A model generated the notes under the pieces. It saw only the letters and a list, made by a program, of their open reading frames with translations. It searched no databases and was not told the DNA's origin. A stretch of DNA of 45,413 nucleotides from the NCBI GenBank assembly GCA_018335855.1, contig JAGXRM010000028.1, positions 1 through 45,413 of the forward strand, written 5' to 3'. Made by a program: the position numbers and the translations under genes. Shown here in pieces: positions 9,128 through 18,018 of the stretch (positions are counted from its first letter, which is position 1; each line of letters begins with the position of its first letter). The DNA is from Clostridiales bacterium. GTDB lineage: Bacteria > Bacillota > Dethiobacteria > Dethiobacterales > Dethiobacteraceae.

Positions 9128-9961
9128 ATGCAGGTATACGCTTTGGTCGGGTCAAGCGGCACCGGAAAATCTCACCGCGCCTCCTACCTGGCTTTTAAAC
9201 ATCACATTACCCTGATTATAGATGATGGACTGCTTATCCAAGGCAGTTCTGTTTTGGCCGGCAAATCGGCCAAAAGGGAAGCGACCAGAATTGGCGCCAT
9301 AAAACGTGCCATCTTCTACGATGACAATCATGCGGCTGAAGTTAAAGCAAAGATTGCCGCATCAGGTGCGGAGAGAGTATTAATTCTGGGGACTTCGGAC
9401 AAAATGATTTATCGTATTGCCCATCGTCTGGAGCTTCCATCTCCGGAAAATATCATTAAAATAGAAGAAATTGCTTCGTCCCGTGCTATCAGCAAAGCCT
9501 TAGAGATGCGCCAAAAAGAAAACAGACACGTCATCCCCATTCCAACGTTCGCCATTAAGAAAGATTTCCCCGGGTATCTCGTTGACCCGCTTCGCTCCTT
9601 TTGGGGGAAAAGCAACCGTGAGGATGAACGAAAAGTAGTGATTGAACGGTCTATTGTTCGTCCCATCTTCAACTCTTTAGGTAACTTCTTTATCGCTGAG
9701 GCTGCCATCGTTCAAATGGTCTCTTATCTTGCTGCCAAAACACCAGGCGTTTCCCGTGTTGGCAAGGTCGAGGTCATCTCCAAAACAGACGGCGCATCCT
9801 TGCTAATAGATGTGAATATCTTCTATGGGGAGAACATCCCCCGTGTCCTCCAGGACGTACAGCGTACCGTTAAAGACGCCCTGGAATACATCACCGGCTT
9901 CACTATCCATACCATTCAGGTCACTGCCCGCCGCATCGAACTACCTGGGGGGCAGGTTTGA
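9128..9961 (+). CDS. P-loop ATPase domain fused to Asp23/Gls24-type domain
   Basis: A 277-aa protein with two parts. The N terminus carries a Walker A motif, GSSGTGKS (residues 8-15), and reads as a small nucleotide-binding domain up to about residue 140. Residues about 170-275 resemble the Asp23/Gls24 (DUF322) envelope-stress domain: an alternating beta/alpha segment with GVSRVGKVEV and DVNIFYGENIPRV. The start at 9128 follows CCGGAGG with a 7-nt gap. It is a single gene with its own promoter and terminator, divergent from the methylmalonyl-CoA operon. Similar fusions occur in Clostridia but their role is unknown to me. ATP-dependent envelope or stress function is inference from the domains. 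Confidence 0.8.
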   Translation: MQVYALVGSSGTGKSHRASYLAFKHHITLIIDDGLLIQGSSVLAGKSAKREATRIGAIKRAIFYDDNHAAEVKAKIAASGAERVLILGTSDKMIYRIAHRLELPSPENIIKIEEIASSRAISKALEMRQKENRHVIPIPTFAIKKDFPGYLVDPLRSFWGKSNREDERKVVIERSIVRPIFNSLGNFFIAEAAIVQMVSYLAAKTPGVSRVGKVEVISKTDGASLLIDVNIFYGENIPRVLQDVQRTVKDALEYITGFTIHTIQVTARRIELPGGQV

Positions 9962-9970
9962 CAACTTTTT

Positions 9971-10020
9971 AAGAGCCCAGCAAGAGTTTTATTCACCCTC
10001 GCTGGACTCTTTTATATTTT
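9971..10020 (+). terminator. Terminator after the P-loop/Gls24 gene
   Basis: AAGAGCCCAGC (9971-9981) pairs with GCTGGACTCTT (10001-10011) with one mismatch, followed by a T-rich tail. It lies between two convergent genes. In the minus direction the T tail is poor, so it mainly serves the plus-strand gene. Confidence 0.7.
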
Positions 10021-10028
10021 CCTCGCAC

Positions 10029-11054
10029 TTAAAATATGTTTTCCAGCCTCTCTAACACTACCTTTATATCTCCCGCGTTTACATCCCGATGTGTCACAAA
10101 ACGAACCGTATCCCGACCCATAGGACCGGCCAGCACACCTGCCGTTGCTGCCTTCTGTAAAAATTCCCCAACGGGATACGGGGAATCTTCTAACCGGGCC
10201 ATCACCATATTTGTTTGCACCTTAGCCATGTTAACGTTTACACCAGGAAAGCTTGCCAACCCCTCTGCCAGTGCTTTCGCGTTGGCATGGTCATCAGCCA
10301 GGTGGGACGTGTTTTGCAACGCGATTAAACCGGCAGCTGCCAGTACGCCGACCTGCCTCATACCACCCCCGAGCAATTTCCGATAGCGACGTGCGCACTC
10401 AATAAACTCTTTGCTCCCCGCTAATAATGAACCTATAGGAGCACCCAGCCCCTTGGATAGGCAAAACATAACAGAATCAGTATAACAAGCCAGGTCGGCC
10501 ACTTCACACTGGAGCGCCAACGCAGCATTAAAAACTCTGGCCCCGTCCAAGTGAACTTGTAAACGATATTCCTTTGCCAGGCGGTAGGCGACAGCCATTT
10601 GCTCCGCACTCATTACAGATCCTCCACCACGGTTCAATGTATTTTCCAGACAAAGCAATCTGGTTTTAGGCAGATACGACAAAGGCTCACGAATATGGTC
10701 TGATATAGCAGAGAGGCCTTCATCTGTATGGAGCCCCCTGACAGTATGAAGCTGCACACCGGACAAAACGCCTGCTGCCGCCATCTCGTAGTGAAACACA
10801 TGGGCATCGACATCGCAAATAACTTCTTCCCCGCGTCCACAGTGGGTCATTAATGCAAGCTGATTACCCATGCTGCCACTGGGCACAAAAAGAGCTGCCT
10901 CTTTACCAACTGTTTCCGCTGCCAGTTTCTCCAGCCGGTTGACAGTTGGATCTTCCCCGTAAACGTCATCACCGACTTCAGCTTCTGCCATTGCCTGTCT
11001 CATTGCCGGTGTCGGTTTTGTAACCGTATCACTGCGTAAATCGATAATCTTCAC
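10029..11054 (-). CDS. ltaE: Low-specificity L-threonine aldolase
   Basis: A 341-aa fold-type I PLP enzyme that cleaves L-threonine/allo-threonine to glycine and acetaldehyde. Family marks are DLRSDTVTKPT at the N terminus, YGEDPTVNRLE, the substrate-stacking His85 in DAHVFHYE, LDGARVFNAA, and the Schiff-base lysine Lys201 in SVMFCLSKGLGAP. Length matches the family. The start is GTG, with GGGGGAG 5 nt upstream. It lies 37 nt after fdhD. Glycine from this step could feed one-carbon metabolism, but that link is inference. Confidence 0.94.
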   Translation of the reverse strand: MKIIDLRSDTVTKPTPAMRQAMAEAEVGDDVYGEDPTVNRLEKLAAETVGKEAALFVPSGSMGNQLALMTHCGRGEEVICDVDAHVFHYEMAAAGVLSGVQLHTVRGLHTDEGLSAISDHIREPLSYLPKTRLLCLENTLNRGGGSVMSAEQMAVAYRLAKEYRLQVHLDGARVFNAALALQCEVADLACYTDSVMFCLSKGLGAPIGSLLAGSKEFIECARRYRKLLGGGMRQVGVLAAAGLIALQNTSHLADDHANAKALAEGLASFPGVNVNMAKVQTNMVMARLEDSPYPVGEFLQKAATAGVLAGPMGRDTVRFVTHRDVNAGDIKVVLERLENIF

Positions 11055-11091
11055 TTCTGCTCCCCCGTTTCATCTCTGCATCGAATATTTA

Positions 11092-11913
11092 TCAGTTATC
11101 ATTTGTAGATACTCTGTCTGTATGGCTATAAACATTAAAGCGGCGGCCGCGTACAAATCCTATCAGTGTGATGCCCAGCTTTTCTGCCAGTTCAATACTT
11201 AATGTAGTCGGCGCTGAGCGGGAAATCAGAACAGGAATGCCGAGCTTAGCTGTCTTCACTAGAATTTCGGAAGAAATCCTGCCACTGCTAACCAGAATCT
11301 TATCCTCGATTGTAATACCGTTTTTCATACATAACCCAATAATTTTATCTACCGCATTATGCCTCCCTATGTCTTCACAGAAATATACTACTTCATCAGG
11401 TGTACAAAGTGCCGCGCTGTGAATTCCCCCCGTGGCCTTAAATAGTACTGCTTTTTCCTGAAGCAAGCCAAAAAGTCTTAGCACCTGCAGATAGCTGATG
11501 CACTGTGCAGAAGCCACAGGTTTTGTTTTTAGGGAATCCAGCACACTGAAAAACACTGTCCCTTTGCCACATCCAGAGGTAATGGTACGCTTACCGTATA
11601 GCTTCTCCGCCAGTCCGCCACCCTTTATTTCCACATAAACAAAACCTTTTACCTTGTCCACACGAAGCGAAGAAATATCGTCCATGCTGCCGATCAACCC
11701 CTCGGAACGCAAAAAACCCACCGCCAGCATGTCATCATGCTCCGGTGTACATAACAAGGTAACGAACTCATCCCCGTTCACATATATCGTCAACGGTGTC
11801 TCAACAATCACCTGATCATCAATATCTCTTCTCCCATCCCCATCCACACGCAAAACCTTCTCCAACCGCATCCTCTCGGGGTCAGGTTTAACAATTGATC
11901 TAACTTTTTCCAC
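11092..11913 (-). CDS. fdhD: Formate dehydrogenase accessory sulfurtransferase FdhD
   Basis: About 273 aa, the FdhD family that passes sulfur from a cysteine desulfurase to the bis-MGD cofactor and is needed for active formate dehydrogenase. Seen: VETPLTIYVNG near 38-47, the conserved Cys115 in TSGCGKG, GGIHSAALC, FCEDIGRHNAVDK and SSGRISSEILVK. E. coli FdhD has a CxxC at the loop; here only one cysteine is present. The GTG at 11913 abuts AGGGG, so the true start is uncertain and may be a few codons downstream. It lies downstream of the fdhA operon but is separated from it by terminators. A TTTTGTCGAAA box lies about 55 nt upstream. Confidence 0.93.
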   Translation of the reverse strand: MEKVRSIVKPDPERMRLEKVLRVDGDGRRDIDDQVIVETPLTIYVNGDEFVTLLCTPEHDDMLAVGFLRSEGLIGSMDDISSLRVDKVKGFVYVEIKGGGLAEKLYGKRTITSGCGKGTVFFSVLDSLKTKPVASAQCISYLQVLRLFGLLQEKAVLFKATGGIHSAALCTPDEVVYFCEDIGRHNAVDKIIGLCMKNGITIEDKILVSSGRISSEILVKTAKLGIPVLISRSAPTTLSIELAEKLGITLIGFVRGRRFNVYSHTDRVSTNDN

Positions 11914-11967
11914 CCCCTAAACAATTACTCTGAAGTTTTATTTATCATGGTAAAATATTTTATATTA

Positions 11968-11978
11968 TTTCGACAAAA
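11968..11978 (-). promoter_or_regulatory. Spo0A-like box upstream of fdhD
   Basis: TTTTGTCGAAA on the minus strand, an exact match to the 0A-box core TGTCGAA with its usual flanks, followed by AT-rich sequence. The surrounding 35-40 nt resemble the region upstream of the HD-GYP gene (shared AAGGGAAAA before the box). The rest of 11914-12150 shows no gene. Confidence 0.55.
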
Positions 11979-12149
11979 ATGAACTTTTTCCCTTTAGAAC
12001 CCGGCAAAGAATTACACTCATCCGTTAAACTCTGGAAGAATGTTTTCTACTTATAGTATACAAGAAAATAAGCCTGATAAATCAATCCGCATAATAGATT
12101 TCACCCCCACAGGTGCAAAATTATATATGATTATATCGACGTAGGCATA

Positions 12150-12185
12150 GAAAAAGCCTGCCGACATTGACTTTGTCGACAGGCT
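12150..12185 (-). terminator. Terminator after fdhA
   Basis: In the minus direction AGCCTGTCGAC pairs with GTCGGCAGGCT around a 9-nt loop, followed by TTTTTC. It lies about 40 nt past the fdhA stop. Confidence 0.75.
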
Positions 12186-12187
12186 GA

Positions 12188-12215
12188 AGCGAGCGGCAAA
12201 ACCGCTCGCTTTTTT
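12188..12215 (+). terminator. Second GC-rich hairpin with T-run on the plus strand
   Basis: AGCGAGCGG (12188-12196) and CCGCTCGCT (12202-12210) with a 5-nt loop, followed by six Ts on the plus strand. It would stop transcripts entering the fdh operon antisense. In the minus direction it is the first of two tandem hairpins after fdhA. Confidence 0.6.
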
Positions 12216-12224
12216 GTTTTTGTT

Positions 12225-14888
12225 TTATGCCTTTTCCACACGGACAGCACAGACTTTTAACTCCGGTGTTTTCGCAATGTGGCAAACCTCAGAGTTCGTC
12301 AGCAGGTTTGCGGCTGTTTCAGCAAAGTGGAATGTCATAAAGACAACACCGGGCTGAATCCTGTCGGTCACATGCACTTTTGACCGGACTGTGCCGCGGC
12401 GGGAAGTGACGGTTACAATATCGTCTTCGCCGATACCCAGTGCCTTGGCGTCTTCAGGGTTCAGTTCCATCAGTTCTTCCTTATGGAATTGGTTTAACCC
12501 TTCCGTTTTCCGCGTCATGGTGCCGGTGTGGTAATGGTACAGGCTGCGCCCTGTAGTGAGCAGGATGGGAAATTCCTCATCAGCCTGCTCCGCGGAAAGC
12601 CTGTAATCAACCGCACTGAACTTGCCGAGGCCGCGGCTGAATTTGCCCACATGCAGAATTGGCGTGCCGGGATGCTCCGGATTGGGGCAGGGCCACTGTA
12701 TGCCGCCGTCTTCCAGGCGCTTGTAGCTGAGGCCGGCATAGCTGGGTGTCAGCTCGGCAATTTCGTCAAAAATTTGCTCCGCAGACTCATAGTTCCAGTC
12801 ATAGCCCAGTTTTTGCGCCAGCAATTGGATAATTTCCCAGTCGGGCTTGCTTTGCCCGCGCGGCTTTAGGGCACGGCACACACGCTGCACACGGCGTTCG
12901 GTGTTAACAAATACACCGTCCTTTTCCGCAAATGTTGCGGCAGGCAGCACTACGTCAGCCAGCTTTGCGGTCTCCGTAAGGAAGATGTCCTGGACGACCA
13001 TGAAGTCCATTTTCTCCAGGCAGTCACAGATATGGCCGCCGTCGGGGTCACTGAGAAGCGGATTCTCCCCCATGATATACATGGCACGGATACGGTCTTC
13101 GACCGCGGCATGGAACATTTCCGTCATTGTCATGCCCGGCTTGCCGGGTAGGGTTACACACCATGCTTTTTCAAACTTTGCACGCGCATTATCATCCGCT
13201 ACAGGCTGATAACCGGTATAGACCCCAGGCAGAGCTCCCATATCGCAGGCACCCTGTACGTTATTCTGGCCGCGCAGCGGATTCAGGCCGGCACCGGGCT
13301 TGCCAAAGTTACCTGTGGCCAGCACCAAGTTGGCCAGGGACAGTACATTTTCGGTACCGCTGGTGTGCTGCGTCACACCCATGGTGTATAGGATGGTCGC
13401 GCTGTCGGCGCCAGCATAGAGCCGTGCCGCTCTTACAATATCCTCCGCCGGCACCCCGCTGATTTCTGAAGCGTATTCAGGCGTGTATTTTTCCACCGCC
13501 GCCTTCATGTCTTCAAAGCCTTCTGTGCGGCTGGCAATAAACTCGCTGTCAACCAGACCCTCTTTCAGAATGACATGAAGCATGCCGTTAATCAGCGCCA
13601 CATCGGTGCCCGGCTTGAGGGGCAGGTAAACATCTGCCACATCCGCAAGGCGAATCTCACGGGGGTCGGCCACAATCAGCCTGGCGCCCTTTTTAACTGC
13701 CTTACGGATTCTATACCCGATGATCGGGTGGTTTTCTGTGGTATTGGAGCCGATTACAAAAATTGCTTTTGCATCTTCCACTTCACCGATGGTGTTTGTC
13801 ATTGCACCGCTACCCAGAACAGTGGCCAGACCGGCCACAGTAGGAGCGTGTCACAATCGGGCGCAGTGGTCTAAATTGTTTGTCCCCAGCGAGCGGATCA
13901 ATCTGGTGAACACATAGTTATCTTCTGTGGTGCAGCGGGCGGAACTAATGCCGCCCAATGCATTGGGGCCGGACTCGTCAATAATTTCCTTAAACCTGGA
14001 AGCCACAAGGTCAAGCGCCTCGTCCCAGGATGCTTCCACAAGTTCGCCGTCACGCTTAATCAGCGGTGTGGTCAGGCGGTCGGGGTGGTTAACAAAGTTA
14101 TAGCCAAACCGTCCTTTGACGCAAAGCTGGCCTTTGTTAACGGGATTATCCTTGTCGCCACGGACAGACACCACACGGTCTCCGCGCACGCCCAGGTGAA
14201 TGCCGCAGCCTACGCCGCAATACCCGCAGACCGATTTAACTTCCCGGTTCGGCCGCTCGTAATTCTTGCGGGCTAGGGCACCGGTCGGGCAGCGCTCCAT
14301 ACATTCGCCGCAGGATTCACAGGTTGATTCGGCAAGCTTTTTGTTCCCCATGGTAACCACGGCTGTATGCTCCCCACGGAAACCAAAGTCAAGGGCTGTA
14401 ACGCCGTTTATTTCCTCACAGGTGCGGATACAAATTCCGCACAAAATGCAACGGGTGCGGTCAATATTGAAAAACGGGTTGCTTTCGTCAATTTCAACTT
14501 CGGTAACTGAGCGGCGTAGCATCGCCATCCGCTCCGGGGTAATCCCCACGTAGTTGGCAACTTCCTGCAATTTGCAGTTGCTGTCTTTTACACAGGTCTG
14601 GCAGTCTTCATTGTGCTTTGTCAGCAATAATTCCACAACCATACGCTGCACCTTACGGGCGCCTTCGGCGTCGATCCGAACCACCATACCATCTGTTACG
14701 GGAGCACGGCAGGCTGTCACCAGTTTACCGTTGGCTTCCACCATACATACCCGGCAGCCCCCAAACGTATGAAGTTCAGGATGGTGGCAAAGGGTGGGGA
14801 TATATACGCCAACTTTCTGTGCGGCGTCAAAGATCGTAGACCCTTTTTCCACGCTAACCTGGATGTCATCAATATAGAGTGTTACCAT
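12225..14888 (-). CDS. fdhA: Selenocysteine-containing formate dehydrogenase, catalytic subunit
   Basis: One gene of 887 residues with an in-frame TGA at 13851-13853 read as Sec346. Around the TGA the frame reads DHCARL-U-HAPTVAG, matching the Sec site of E. coli FdhF. The N-terminal electron-transfer module has a [2Fe-2S] site (Cys34, 45, 48, 60), a His92/Cys96/99/105 cluster and two [4Fe-4S] ferredoxin motifs (147-157 and 190-200). The Mo/W bis-MGD domain starts with a [4Fe-4S] motif (Cys221, 224, 228, 256). It oxidises formate or reduces CO2, using electrons from the NuoE/F-like partners encoded directly upstream (12-nt gap). ATG start with AAGGGGGG upstream. A standard gene caller would split it at the TGA into 13851-14888 and 12225-13838. 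Its layout is compatible with NAD-dependent or electron-bifurcating formate dehydrogenases. Confidence 0.97.
13822..13838 (-). promoter_or_regulatory. Bacterial SECIS stem-loop in fdhA
   Basis: Directly after the TGA codon, GTGGCC and GGCCAC form a perfect 6-bp stem around the loop GGTCT. The loop begins 18 nt after the TGA. Both the loop sequence and the spacing equal those I recall for the E. coli fdhF SECIS bound by SelB. The selA, selB and selC genes are not in this window. Confidence 0.92.
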
Positions 14889-14900
14889 GTCCTACCCCCC

Positions 14901-16757
14901 TTAATTTGAACTTTCGGTGCCGCCGGTTGTAATCAGTACCGCTGCAAAGCGGTCGGGACACTCGGAAAAACAGATGCCACATTTATCACACTTGTCAGAA
15001 TCAATTGTATGCGGTGTTTTCTTCGCTCCGGTTATGGCCTGTGTCGGACAGGCTTTCAGACAGCGCCCGCAAGCCTGGCACTTCTCCGCATCAATGGTAT
15101 AAGTGATTAGAGCTTTACATGCTTTGGCAGGACACTCTTTGTCGCGAATATGCGCCTCATATTCATCCCTGAAATAACGAATTGTGCTGAGAACAGGGTT
15201 GGGAGCGCTCTGGCCAAGACCGCAGATGGAGCCGTCGATAATGGCTTTACCCATCTCCACCAACAAATCGATATCCCCTTCACGGCCTTTACCCTGGGTG
15301 ATATCTTTTAAAATCGTCAGCATCTGTTCTGTCCCCACACGGCAAGGCGCACACTGGCCGCATGATTCTTCCAGGCTGAATTCAAGGAAGTATCTTGCCA
15401 CATCCACCATACAGGTGCTGTCGTCCATAACAACCATTCCGCCGGAGCCCATCATTGAGCCGGCTGCAGTCAGAGAGTCAATGTCAACAGGCAGGTTCAG
15501 CATATCCGCGGGCAGGCAGCCGCCGGAGGGCCCACCGGTCTGTACCGCTTTAAAAGCACGGCCACCAGCTACGCCACCGCCTATTTCGTTTATGATTTTA
15601 TCCAGTTCTATTCCCATGGGTACTTCAATCAGGCCGCATTTATTAACTTTCCCTGTCAGGGCAAACACGGCAGTCCCGGGACATTTCTCAGTCCCGATGC
15701 TCTTAAACCAGTCGGGGCCGCGATGAATGATTTGTGCCACACAGGCAAAGGTTTTTACATTATTCAGCAGGGTGGGTTTACCCCAAAGCCCTTCTTCTGA
15801 TGTCCTGGGACGGGGCAACGGTTTGGGCATGCCGCGCTTACCTTCAATTGAAAGAACAAGGGCAGTTGACTCACCGCAAACAAAGGCACCGGCGCCCTGG
15901 AAGATATCCAAATCAAAGCTAAAGCCGCTTCCCAGAATATTTTCGCCAAGGAGATTACGCTCCTTAGCCTGTTCGATTGCAATTTTTAACTGGCGGATTG
16001 CCAGCGGATACTCGGCCCGGACATATAAAATCCCCTTCGATGCGCCAATCGCATAGCCGGCAATAGCCATCCCTTCAATTACAGAGTGGGGATCACCTTC
16101 CAGAACAGACCTGTCCATGAATGCGCCGGGGTCACCTTCGTCCGCATTACAGATCACATACTTCTGGTCACTTTCAACCTGCAGGCAGGATTCCCACTTA
16201 CGGCCTGCCGGGAAACCGCCACCTCCCCGGCCACGCAGGCCGGATACTTTAACTTCATCGATGATTTCCTGCGGCATCATCTCCAGTGCTTTGGCCAGTC
16301 CCATATACCCGTCCTGTGCCAGGTAATCGGTAATGCTGTTGGGATCAATATGGCCACAGTTACGCATGACAACACGAACCTGCAGGTCCTCATCGGGTGT
16401 CTCGCCCTGAACACAGATGGCCAGATCCTCTCTGGCGTTATCGTGGACAAGGTAGTCTTCCACCAATTCCTTCGCCAGCTCAGGTGTAATCTTGGCATAC
16501 GTAATACGCGGCCGGCCCGGTTTAATAATATCTACCAGCACCTCTGAGTGGCACATGCCCACACAGCCGGTCTGGCGGACAATGGCATCAATTTCCAGTT
16601 CCTTCATTTTCTCGCCGATGGCAGCCATAACGTCCAAAGCGCCACTGGCCCGTCCGCAGGTAGCGGCACCAACCAGAATAATCGGTTGGCCAAAGCTTTG
16701 TAACTCCTGCCAGTTCTTAACTGCCTCCTGGCGAAGCGGCTCAAGTTTTATCCGCAT
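14901..16757 (-). CDS. NADH dehydrogenase-like flavoprotein subunit (NuoF/HymB type)
   Basis: A 618-aa subunit that binds FMN and NAD(H). Three parts are visible. The N-terminal thioredoxin-like [2Fe-2S] domain has Cys34, Cys65 and Cys69, with only three obvious cysteines. The NuoF core has SGLRGRGGGGFPAGRKWE for FMN/NAD and the N3-type [4Fe-4S] site ESCGQCAPCRVG. The C-terminal 2x[4Fe-4S] ferredoxin has CQACGRCLKACP and CDKCGICFSECP. This layout is typical of soluble hydrogenase and formate dehydrogenase partners. The gene overlaps the NuoE-like gene by 17 nt and precedes fdhA, indicating a three-subunit soluble complex. Electron bifurcation with ferredoxin is possible but cannot be shown from sequence. 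Confidence 0.94.
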   Translation of the reverse strand: MRIKLEPLRQEAVKNWQELQSFGQPIILVGAATCGRASGALDVMAAIGEKMKELEIDAIVRQTGCVGMCHSEVLVDIIKPGRPRITYAKITPELAKELVEDYLVHDNAREDLAICVQGETPDEDLQVRVVMRNCGHIDPNSITDYLAQDGYMGLAKALEMMPQEIIDEVKVSGLRGRGGGGFPAGRKWESCLQVESDQKYVICNADEGDPGAFMDRSVLEGDPHSVIEGMAIAGYAIGASKGILYVRAEYPLAIRQLKIAIEQAKERNLLGENILGSGFSFDLDIFQGAGAFVCGESTALVLSIEGKRGMPKPLPRPRTSEEGLWGKPTLLNNVKTFACVAQIIHRGPDWFKSIGTEKCPGTAVFALTGKVNKCGLIEVPMGIELDKIINEIGGGVAGGRAFKAVQTGGPSGGCLPADMLNLPVDIDSLTAAGSMMGSGGMVVMDDSTCMVDVARYFLEFSLEESCGQCAPCRVGTEQMLTILKDITQGKGREGDIDLLVEMGKAIIDGSICGLGQSAPNPVLSTIRYFRDEYEAHIRDKECPAKACKALITYTIDAEKCQACGRCLKACPTQAITGAKKTPHTIDSDKCDKCGICFSECPDRFAAVLITTGGTESSN

Positions 16758-17208
16758 AGGTTTCCAAAACCTCCTTTACACGCTTACTTTCAACGTGCCC
16801 GTAAACGTCTTCGCCCACCATCACTACAGGCGCAATGGCGCAGGCACCAACACAGTTCACTCTTTCAAGACTGAAGGAATAGTCATCGGTAATACAGCCG
16901 CAGCCAATGCCCATTTCCCTCTCAAACGCTTCCATTAAGCGCCCGGCACCTTTTACGTGACAAGCTGTTCCAAGACACACTTTAATAGCATGCTTGCCGC
17001 GACGGGTAAAGTAAAACTGCGCAAAAAATGTTGACACACCATAGACCTGGCTTTGCGGCACACGCAAAAAACGCGCGATAGCGCACATTGCCGGGTCCGT
17101 CAGGTAGCCATAAATGGCTTGGGTGTCCTGGAGAATTGGAATAAGTTCCTCCCTGTCACCTTTGTACCGTGAAAAAATCTCCTGAAACTTCACGTCTTCT
17201 TTTTTCAT
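16741..17208 (-). CDS. NADH dehydrogenase-like [2Fe-2S] subunit (NuoE/HymA type)
   Basis: A 155-aa 24-kDa-type subunit. The thioredoxin-fold [2Fe-2S] ligands are clear: Cys78 and Cys83 (CLGTAC) and Cys119 and Cys123 (CVGAC). Helical N-terminal residues resemble NuoE. The start at 17208 (MKKEDV) follows GGGGAGGAG; an upstream ATG at 17253 has no such site. It is first in the formate dehydrogenase operon and probably relays electrons between FMN in the NuoF-like subunit and other clusters. No convincing promoter was picked out in the AT-rich 17209-17380 stretch. Confidence 0.94.
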   Translation of the reverse strand: MKKEDVKFQEIFSRYKGDREELIPILQDTQAIYGYLTDPAMCAIARFLRVPQSQVYGVSTFFAQFYFTRRGKHAIKVCLGTACHVKGAGRLMEAFEREMGIGCGCITDDYSFSLERVNCVGACAIAPVVMVGEDVYGHVESKRVKEVLETYADKT

Positions 17209-17382
17209 ACCCACAGCTCCTCCCCTGACAGTATTTCCTGGCCGATTTATCACAATGTTTTGAAATATTTAAAATAAACATTATCCCGTACTACTATTCG
17301 ACCCGGTACTCTTTTTTCCTTTTTTAAAATTACAAAAAATCAACTGCTCTTTATTTTGCAAAAAATTCCCGCGAAAATGGCA

Positions 17383-17423
17383 CAAAAAATCCCCGGAAAA
17401 ACACAGGTGTTTCCCGGGGATTT
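17383..17423 (-). terminator. Terminator after the MTHFS gene
   Basis: In the minus direction ATCCCCGG pairs with CCGGGGAT, with an inner AAACAC/GTGTTT extension, followed by TTTTTT. It separates the MTHFS/DUF362 unit from the formate dehydrogenase operon. Confidence 0.85.
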
Positions 17424-17426
17424 ATA

Positions 17427-18008
17427 TTACCGCTTCCGGCAGTCGATCAGGCGTTTTTCCGTGATTACCATATCCACCCGGCGGTCCCACGGCGCCACCG
17501 GCACGGCAGGCAAAAGCTGCACTTCAAACGTTACAGCCACCAGAGGCACCCCGTCGCGCAGCTCGGAAAAAAAGCGGTCGTAATACCCGCCGCCGTATCC
17601 CAGCCTGTTGCCCTGTTCATCAAAGGCAATCCCGGGAACCACAACAAAATCAAGATCAGATGGGTCCACCGGCCTGATCTTCTCCGGCTTCGGCTCCGGT
17701 ATCCCCCAGAGCCCCGGAGCGAGGTCAGCTTCCATATCAACAATCAGTGAAAGAATCATTCTTCTTTCCTTGTGGACAGTTTTAGGCGCCACCACCCTTT
17801 TGCCATGAGCCAACGTTATGGGGACCATATCCAGCGTTTGCACTTCCTTACCAAAGTTCAGAAAGTACATCACCGTATCTGCTTTGATATACTCGGGTAA
17901 AGCAAAAAGGAAATCGGCAATCTTTTCACTCTTAGACTTAATCTCGTCCCAACTCAGCTGATCCCGCTTAGCCAACACTTCTTTGCGCAACACTTTTTTT
18001 TCCTGCAT
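17427..18008 (-). CDS. 5-formyltetrahydrofolate cyclo-ligase (MTHFS)
   Basis: A 193-aa enzyme that uses ATP to turn 5-formyl-THF into 5,10-methenyl-THF, rescuing folate for C1 metabolism. Family signatures are the N-terminal KKVLRKEVLAKRDQLS, DLVPI-type middle strands and the C-terminal GNRLGYGGGYYDRF nucleotide/folate motif, followed by VPVAPWDRRVDMVITE. The start at 18008 (MQEKK) has AGGCGG 6 nt upstream; an ATG at 18038 falls inside the upstream gene. It lies 10 nt after the DUF362 gene, so the two are probably co-transcribed. Confidence 0.93.
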   Translation of the reverse strand: MQEKKVLRKEVLAKRDQLSWDEIKSKSEKIADFLFALPEYIKADTVMYFLNFGKEVQTLDMVPITLAHGKRVVAPKTVHKERRMILSLIVDMEADLAPGLWGIPEPKPEKIRPVDPSDLDFVVVPGIAFDEQGNRLGYGGGYYDRFFSELRDGVPLVAVTFEVQLLPAVPVAPWDRRVDMVITEKRLIDCRKR

Positions 18009-18018
18009 ATCATACCGC

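Noticed and set aside
13836-13838. GTG at 13838 as the start of a second formate dehydrogenase gene.
   Set aside because: The frame runs through the UGA at 13851-13853 with the conserved Sec motif and SECIS, so it is internal.
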